DNA of 64,000 nucleotides from Deltaproteobacteria bacterium. Lineage in GTDB: Bacteria > Myxococcota_A > UBA9160 > UBA6930. Both the position numbers and the translations under genes were made by a program. The stretch is from positions 1-64,000 of the forward strand of contig JAJDAP010000060.1 of NCBI GenBank assembly GCA_029261795.1, in the 5' to 3' direction. Positions 61,694-64,000 of this stretch are shown piece after piece; position 1 is the first letter of the stretch, and every line of letters starts with the position of its first letter. The notes beneath the pieces are model-generated. The model did no database searches. It worked only from the letters and a program-made list of their open reading frames with translations, and had not been told where the DNA came from.

Positions 61694-61967
61694 TCATCAG
61701 TACGCGTTCGGGATCTTCGGAGATGGCTTCCGCACGCCCGTAGACGATGAGCTGGGCGTGGCCTTCGTTCACGGAAAGCGCGACGCGCGGCTGGCGCAGC
61801 GCGTTCTTCCACTTGGCGGTGAAGGCCTTCACCGAGATGATCAGACGCCCCTCGCCATCCATGAGGTAGGCCACGGTCGAAAGCTGCGGCGAGCCGTCCT
61901 GGCGGCCGGTCGCGAAGACGGCAAGTTTTCCCGCCTCGAGGAAGGCGCGTTGGGCGTCTTCGAGCAT
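61686..61967 (-). CDS. PPOX-class (F420-dependent type) protein, apparently short
   Basis: A 93-residue protein from the ATG at 61965-61967, which has GGAGG 8 nt upstream (ATGs at 62015 and 62012 lack one). LAVFATGRQDGSPQLSTVAYLMDGEGRLIISVKAFTAKWKNALRQPRVALSV matches the split-barrel PPOX family that often uses F420. It ends soon after GRAEAISEDPER, whereas relatives continue for about 30 more residues, so it may be truncated or a short variant. First gene of a four-gene minus-strand operon. Confidence 0.8.
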   Translation of the reverse strand: MLEDAQRAFLEAGKLAVFATGRQDGSPQLSTVAYLMDGEGRLIISVKAFTAKWKNALRQPRVALSVNEGHAQLIVYGRAEAISEDPERVLMNE

Positions 61968-62052
61968 TCGATGTTCCTCCACGGCCGGCGAGCGTGGCGC
62001 GGCCGGCGGCATCATTCAAGGCTGCGGTAGCGTCGACGCCTGGAGGTCCCGC

Positions 62053-63309
62053 ATGAATTTCGAGATTCCCGCCGAGATCGCTCGCTACCTGACCGAGCTC
62101 GACGACTTCATTGCCCGTGAGATCCAGCCCCTCGAGGCCGAGAACATCCAGTACTTCGATCATCGCCGGGAGAATGCCCGGACGGATTGGGATAACGATG
62201 GCGTGCCGCGGCCGGAATGGGAGGCGTTGCTGCGCGAGATGCGAAACCGCGCGGACGCCGCAGGCCATCTCCGCTACGGGCTCCCCAAGGAGCTCGGCGG
62301 GCAGGGCGGGTCGAGTCTGGCGATGGCGATCATCCGCGAGCATCTGGCCGCCAAGGGGCTCGGCCTCCACAACGACCTCCAGAGCGAAGCCTCGATCGTC
62401 GGCAACTTCCCCACCGTGATGATGTTCTGGATCTACGGAACGGCGCCGCAGAAGGAGGAGTTCATCGAGGGCATGATCACGGGCGAGAAGCGGATGGGCT
62501 TCGGCCTCACCGAGCCCGACCATGGCAGCGACGCGCTCTACCTCGAAACCACCGGTACGCGTTCGGGCAGCGAGTGGCTCCTGAACGGCAAGAAGCGCTT
62601 CAACACGGGCCTGCACAGCGCGACCCACGATCTGATCTTCGCGCGGACTTCCGGCCGACCCGGCAGCCCACACGGCATCACCTGCTTCGTGGTGCCGACG
62701 GATCTGAAAGGCTTCGTCGTCGAGCACATGTGGTGGACCTTCAACATGCCCGCCGATCATGCCGAGGTCTCGCTCACCGACGTGCGCGTCGACGACGCCA
62801 TGATCCTGGGCGAGGAGGGCCAGGGGCTTGCTTGCCTCCAGCACTTCGTGCACGAGAACCGCATCCGCCAGGCGGCCTCCGGCATCGGCGCGGCCCAGTA
62901 TTGCATCGACCAGAGCGTGGCCTACGCGCGCGAACGGGTGACCTGGGGCAAGCCCCTCTCCGACAACCAGGGCATCCAGTTTCCCCTCGTCGAACTCCAG
63001 ACCGAGTGCGAGATGACCCGGAACCTGGTCTACAAGACCGCGTGGCATCTCGATCGCGCCGAGCACATGACCGACGTTTCCTCCTGGGTTTCGATGGCCA
63101 ACTACCGTGCCAACCGGCTGGTCTGTGATGCCGCCGATCACGCGATCCAGGTCCACGGTGGGATCGGCTACAGCCGACACCTGCCATTCGAGCACATCTA
63201 TCGCCACCATCGCCGCTACCGGATTACCGAGGGCAGCGAGGAGATCCAGATGCGCAAGGTCGCCGGCCACCTGTTCGGCTACACCGGCCAGAGCGGAGGC
63301 GCCAAGTGA
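62053..63309 (+). CDS. Acyl-CoA dehydrogenase
   Basis: A 418-residue FAD acyl-CoA dehydrogenase. FGLTEPDHGSD is the substrate/FAD loop, LLNGKKRFNTGLHSATHD the beta-domain marker, and ADHAIQVHGGIGYSRHLPFEHIYRHHRRYRITEGSEEIQ the C-terminal signature with the catalytic region. Single-subunit arrangement, unlike the 18.9-kb pair. The ATG is preceded by GGAGGTCCCGC. Its last codons overlap the next gene's GTG (GTGA). Confidence 0.92.
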   Translation: MNFEIPAEIARYLTELDDFIAREIQPLEAENIQYFDHRRENARTDWDNDGVPRPEWEALLREMRNRADAAGHLRYGLPKELGGQGGSSLAMAIIREHLAAKGLGLHNDLQSEASIVGNFPTVMMFWIYGTAPQKEEFIEGMITGEKRMGFGLTEPDHGSDALYLETTGTRSGSEWLLNGKKRFNTGLHSATHDLIFARTSGRPGSPHGITCFVVPTDLKGFVVEHMWWTFNMPADHAEVSLTDVRVDDAMILGEEGQGLACLQHFVHENRIRQAASGIGAAQYCIDQSVAYARERVTWGKPLSDNQGIQFPLVELQTECEMTRNLVYKTAWHLDRAEHMTDVSSWVSMANYRANRLVCDAADHAIQVHGGIGYSRHLPFEHIYRHHRRYRITEGSEEIQMRKVAGHLFGYTGQSGGAK

Positions 63310-64000
63310 TCGAAGAACGCGGCGACCCCGCACGGCGCCTGGCGGGCAAGGTCGCCGTCATCGTCGGCGGCGGGCAGACGCCCGGAGACACGATCGGCAA
63401 CGGCAAGGCGACGGCCCAGTTGTTCGCCCACCACGGGGCCAAGGTCGTGGTGGTGGATAGCGCCGAGGATCGCGCCCAGGAAACCGTTTCGACCATCGCA
63501 CGAGCGGGAGGCGAGGCCCTCGCCTGCGTCACGAATGTGACGAACGAGGGCGCTGGCGCTGCGATGATGGCTGCGGCGACGGGCGAGTGGGGTCGCGTCG
63601 ACATCGTCCACTACAACGTCGGCATCGGTTCCGGCGATCTCGGTGTGCAGAAGACCACGCTCGCGGACTGGAACGCGATTCACGAAGTCAACCTGACCGG
63701 CGCATTCCTCACCTCCCAAGCCGCGGTGCCCGCGCTCCGGGAAGCGGGTGGCGGTTCCCTGCTGTTCACGTCATCGATCGCGTCGATCGCGGGGGTGAAC
63801 ATGAGCGCGTACAAGACCTCGAAGGCCGGGCTCAACGCACTGGCGCATTCGCTGGCCGTTGCGAATGCGCGTCACGGCATTCGCGTGAATAGCATCCTGC
63901 CCGGCTTGATGGATACGCCGATGGCGATCGAAGGGATCAGCAGCGCCCGCGGCGTCAGCAAGGACGAACTGCGTAGCCAGCGCGACGCCGTGGTTCCGCT
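63306..64000 (+). CDS. SDR-family oxidoreductase (partial, runs off the window)
   Basis: Short-chain dehydrogenase whose frame is still open at the window end (231 codons). The cofactor motif is a variant, GGGQTPGDTIGNG, followed by NVGIG, the catalytic Ser in FTSSIAS, and YKTSK. The C-terminus is not in the window. The GTG start overlaps the dehydrogenase stop as GTGA and has GGAGG 7 nt upstream. It pairs with the acyl-CoA dehydrogenase, possibly acting on the same acyl or alcohol substrate. Confidence 0.88.
   Translation, partial: MIEERGDPARRLAGKVAVIVGGGQTPGDTIGNGKATAQLFAHHGAKVVVVDSAEDRAQETVSTIARAGGEALACVTNVTNEGAGAAMMAAATGEWGRVDIVHYNVGIGSGDLGVQKTTLADWNAIHEVNLTGAFLTSQAAVPALREAGGGSLLFTSSIASIAGVNMSAYKTSKAGLNALAHSLAVANARHGIRVNSILPGLMDTPMAIEGISSARGVSKDELRSQRDAVVP

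Noticed and set aside
61690..63333. Minus-strand open frame of 547 codons
   Set aside because: Shadow of the acyl-CoA dehydrogenase at 62053, which has all family motifs.
1..64000. CRISPR array, tRNA/rRNA genes, prophage or plasmid modules
   Set aside because: No regularly spaced repeats, no cloverleaf-like or rRNA-like stretches and no phage or replication genes were found by reading.

Overview
This is a gene-dense stretch of bacterial chromosome with high GC content. Genes sit on both strands in short, often overlapping operons, and GTG and TTG starts are common. The gene mix is: a C-terminal eukaryotic-type Ser/Thr kinase fused to TPR repeats, a sigma-54 activator, many acyl-CoA dehydrogenases and alpha/beta hydrolases, a mycobacterial-type PlsB, and LLM and PPOX oxidoreductases of the kind that often use F420. 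This points to a metabolically versatile, lipid-degrading Gram-negative (it has an apolipoprotein N-acyltransferase and periplasmic/lipoprotein signals), perhaps of the Myxococcota/Binatota/'deltaproteobacterial' type. The taxon is an inference. I found no rRNA, tRNA, CRISPR array, plasmid or prophage genes.

Region by region. 1-4.5 kb: Fpg/Nei glycosylase, then a minus-strand run Nudix > methyltransferase > glycosyltransferase, then a plus-strand alpha/beta hydrolase. 4.6-12.1 kb: a very large membrane TPR-kinase and the 2-oxoglutarate dehydrogenase E1. 12.1-16.9 kb: RluA-type pseudouridine synthase, MOSC protein, two tandem alpha/beta hydrolase-fold genes (the second without its nucleophile) and an acyl-CoA synthetase. 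17.2-18.6 kb: a CheY-like regulator, a cut-off receiver fragment and an unknown protein built of two repeated modules. 18.8-22.6 kb: a pair of acyl-CoA dehydrogenases and a PlsC-like acyltransferase. 22.6-24.2 kb: a sigma-54 activator with an unrecognised N-terminal domain. 24.2-29.1 kb: START protein, PF09818-type ATPase, a cobalt-type nitrile hydratase operon (beta, alpha, accessory) and a DUF1028 protein. 29-39 kb: PA0069-type radical SAM protein, M1 aminopeptidase, VOC protein, MarR regulator with a divergent methyltransferase, lipoprotein, PlsB and M20D amidohydrolase. 39-42.3 kb: membrane alpha/beta hydrolase, small XRE protein, GPH-type transporter.

42.3-53 kb is bounded by two copies of a RAYT-type (REP-associated tyrosine) transposase unit. 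The first is frameshifted near its 5' end and the second is truncated. Between them lie two DUF4097 proteins, a HAD-CYTH-VOC operon, a thiolase remnant, a heme-type cytochrome b subunit, rhodanese, HIT and two alkaline-phosphatase-superfamily enzymes. 53-64 kb: ornithine carbamoyltransferase, apolipoprotein N-acyltransferase, ABM monooxygenase, MATE exporter, then an 84-bp perfect hairpin (40-bp arms, 4-nt loop). After that come an SDR with no normal start codon, an LLM oxidoreductase, carboxylesterase and PPOX protein on the minus strand, and an acyl-CoA dehydrogenase plus a partial SDR on the plus strand.

The most unusual signals are the 84-bp palindrome (a possible substrate of the resident RAYT family), the two-sided TPR receptor kinase, the hydrolase with Gly in place of its nucleophile, the 18-bp tandem repeat that multiplies possible start codons of a glycosyltransferase, and several clean operator-like palindromes in otherwise featureless GC-rich DNA.
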